Shown one piece after another: positions 4,541-5,713 of a stretch of DNA of 5,713 nucleotides. The translations under genes were made by a program, and so were the position numbers. Source of the stretch: Actinobacteria bacterium RBG_16_64_13 (GTDB lineage: Bacteria; Actinomycetota; Thermoleophilia; RBG-16-64-13); contig MELN01000017.1 in assembly GCA_001768675.1 (NCBI GenBank), positions 117,877-123,589 on the forward strand, given 5' to 3'. The notes under the pieces are model-generated. The model searched no databases. It was not told the DNA's origin and was given only the letters and a program-made list of their open reading frames with translations. Positions within the stretch are counted from its first letter, which is position 1, and every line of letters starts with the position of its first letter.

Positions 4541-5320
4541 ATGGCGACTCCGCCGCAATCGCACGACGCGTCCGCGTCTCGCGATTCCGGCGGAGTCCAG
4601 GACACGGATCCGCCCCGTATCGCCGTGTATGTCGAGGCGTACTCGCCACCTCTGGTGATCCCGGTGGCTGACTACCCGAGCTCCGACGATCATCTACCCC
4701 AGCTCATGTCCGCCCTAGTGACTCGCGCACACAGCCTGGCTCAAGAGCAAGGTGGCCGGCTGCCCCTCGCAGTCTTCCAGGAACTGATCGCGAACTTGGT
4801 GCACGCCTCGTTCGCCGGTGCGGTTATCACCATCCTCGACCACGGCAACACGGTCCGCGTCAGCGACAGGGGTCCAGGGATCCCGGACAAAGAGGCGGCG
4901 CTCCGACCCGGCTTCACATCGGCCGACGCCCGAGCCAAGCGCTTCATCCGCGGAGTCGGGGCGGGCCTGTCGATGGTCCGCGAGACCCTAGCGGGCCTTG
5001 ACGGCACCCTCGAGCTTGAGGACAATCTGGGCCGAGGGACAGTCGTCACGGCACGAGTCCGGTCTGAACCCATCACCGCTCTCGCGCACACGTCGGTCCC
5101 GGCCTATAATCTTTCCGAGCGCCAGCTGAAGACTCTGCTACTGGCGGTCGAGCTTGCCCCGGTCGGTCCGACCCGTATCGCCCAGGAACTAGGCGTGTCT
5201 ACGTCGACCGCCTACAGGGATTTCGTCTCGCTCGAGGAAGCCGGCTTCCTCACCTCGGGCCATACGGGGCACCGTTCGGTGACCGACGCGGGCTTGGCAT
5301 ACCTGGATGTCGTACTTTAG
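4541..5320 (+). CDS. GHKL-type ATPase fused to a C-terminal winged-helix-like HTH domain (unnamed origin-linked protein)
   Basis: I do not recognise a named gene. The 259-aa product, from ATG 4541 (GGAG at 4529-4532, 8 nt upstream), has a likely disordered N-terminus of about 25 residues and an uncharacterised segment to about 75. A GHKL ATPase fold follows: N-box ELIANLVHA at about 81-89 with N85; G1 DRGPGIP at 109-115; G2 GVGAGLSM at 138-145; GRGT at 164-167. From about 191 comes an HTH module, LSERQLKTLLL then IAQELGVSTSTAYRDFVSLE and EEAGFL, resembling winged helices. I see no membrane segment, no phospho-accepting histidine domain and no receiver domain. It is thus more like an anti-sigma-type or stand-alone ATPase than a normal sensor kinase, and could bind DNA in an ATP-dependent way (inference). 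ATG 4496 would add 15 residues but has a poorer SD. It lies between oriC and dnaA, 60 nt before dnaA, and is probably co-transcribed with it. Confidence 0.88.
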   Translation: MATPPQSHDASASRDSGGVQDTDPPRIAVYVEAYSPPLVIPVADYPSSDDHLPQLMSALVTRAHSLAQEQGGRLPLAVFQELIANLVHASFAGAVITILDHGNTVRVSDRGPGIPDKEAALRPGFTSADARAKRFIRGVGAGLSMVRETLAGLDGTLELEDNLGRGTVVTARVRSEPITALAHTSVPAYNLSERQLKTLLLAVELAPVGPTRIAQELGVSTSTAYRDFVSLEEAGFLTSGHTGHRSVTDAGLAYLDVVL

Positions 5321-5330
5321 GTGGCAGCAG

Positions 5331-5353
5331 CGCCCCCTCATTGGTCGGGGGCG
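5331..5353. terminator. GC hairpin between the ATPase-HTH gene and dnaA
   Basis: CGCCCCC (5331-5337) and GGGGGCG (5347-5353) are perfect 7-bp arms around a 9-nt loop. It starts 10 nt after the upstream stop codon and ends 27 nt before the dnaA start. No T-run follows, so it is not a standard intrinsic terminator. It might act as a partial terminator, an attenuator or a transcript stabiliser ahead of dnaA. Confidence 0.4.
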
Positions 5354-5380
5354 GTCTATCGGTACTGGAGAGGGGCTTTG

Positions 5381-5713
5381 GTGGAGACAAGGGGTGGCGA
5401 TCCTATCTGGGAGGAGGCTCTCGAACTCATCTCCCAGCAAGTCAACGAGGGCACCTACCGCATATGGTTCGAGCCGACAGTGGGTATGGGGCTGGCGGAC
5501 GGCACCTACTCCGTCGGAGTGGCCTCCGACTTTGCCAAGGACTGGATCGACACCCGCTTTCGCGTACTTATCTCGGAGGCCGTGTCCCAGGTGGTCGGCC
5601 AGCCGGTGCGCTTTTCCATCGTCGTTTCGCCATCGCTCTCACACGCCGCGACTCTCGAAGAGCCGGCGCGCCTGCCGTCCGCTTCCGCGCGCGACCGCTC
5701 GCCGGCTCGCGCT
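5381..5713 (+). CDS. dnaA: Chromosomal replication initiator DnaA, N-terminal part (cut by window edge)
   Basis: DnaA binds the boxes at oriC and opens the duplex. The 111 visible residues cover domain I and the start of the domain II linker. Domain I matches the family: IWEEALELISQQVNEGTYRI at 9-28, WFEP at 29-32, then VGVASDFAKDWIDTRFRVLI at about 45-64. The sequence then becomes A/P/S/R-rich (LPSASARDRSPARA), as expected for domain II. The AAA+ and DNA-binding domains lie beyond the window. The start is GTG at 5381 with a purine-rich SD, GGAGAGG (5367-5373), 7 nt upstream; TTG at 5378 is a less likely alternative. No strong promoter is seen in the 60-nt gap, so transcription probably comes from the ATPase-HTH promoter or from inside that gene. 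Confidence 0.95.
   Translation, partial: METRGGDPIWEEALELISQQVNEGTYRIWFEPTVGMGLADGTYSVGVASDFAKDWIDTRFRVLISEAVSQVVGQPVRFSIVVSPSLSHAATLEEPARLPSASARDRSPARA

Overview
This window is the replication-origin neighbourhood of a high-GC bacterial chromosome. On the minus strand, reading leftward from the origin, lies the conserved series rpmH, rnpA, yidD, yidC, jag/khpB, mnmE, with mnmE cut by the left edge. On the plus strand, reading rightward, lie an ATPase-HTH gene I cannot name and then dnaA, cut by the right edge. Between the two arms is about 0.9 kb without a convincing gene. It carries DnaA-box-like sites, including a perfect TGTGGATAA, and is the likely oriC. Both gene arms point away from it, so transcription runs with the expected replication forks.

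The organism is probably a Gram-positive-type bacterium. YidC lacks the large periplasmic domain, a jag gene follows yidC, and GTG starts are common (mnmE, jag, yidD, rnpA, rpmH, dnaA). The high GC suggests an actinobacterial relative. From general knowledge, mnmE beside jag is typical of Firmicutes and of deep actinobacterial lineages such as Coriobacteriia, and not of Streptomyces or Mycobacterium, where rsmG and parAB follow jag. I lean to a Coriobacteriia-like lineage, with a high-GC Firmicute as the alternative. This is an inference from gene order, not from alignment.

Left arm (1-3669): a near-consensus promoter (TTGACG, 17 nt, TATACT) at 3641-3669 drives rpmH. The genes downstream are packed tightly: 6 nt from rpmH to rnpA, a 4-nt overlap from rnpA to yidD, 8 nt from yidD to yidC, a 92-nt out-of-frame overlap from yidC to jag, and 34 nt from jag to mnmE. 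The products are ribosomal protein L34, the RNase P protein, a small membrane-associated insertion factor, the YidC insertase, a KH-R3H RNA-binding protein and a tRNA-modifying GTPase.

Centre (3670-4540): tandem DnaA-like boxes at 3769-3786, a GC-rich stretch with no supported gene, a locally AT-rich segment at about 4188-4232, a five-site DnaA-box-like cluster at 4243-4293, a stem-loop, three CACTTTCC repeats, and a last box (4406-4414) that overlaps the -35 of a plausible rightward promoter.

Right arm (4541-5713): a soluble GHKL-type ATPase fused to a winged-helix-like HTH domain, a 60-nt gap with a strong GC hairpin, then dnaA. The position of this ATPase-HTH gene, behind a DnaA-box-overlapped promoter and directly before dnaA, makes it the most interesting item: a candidate origin-linked regulator.
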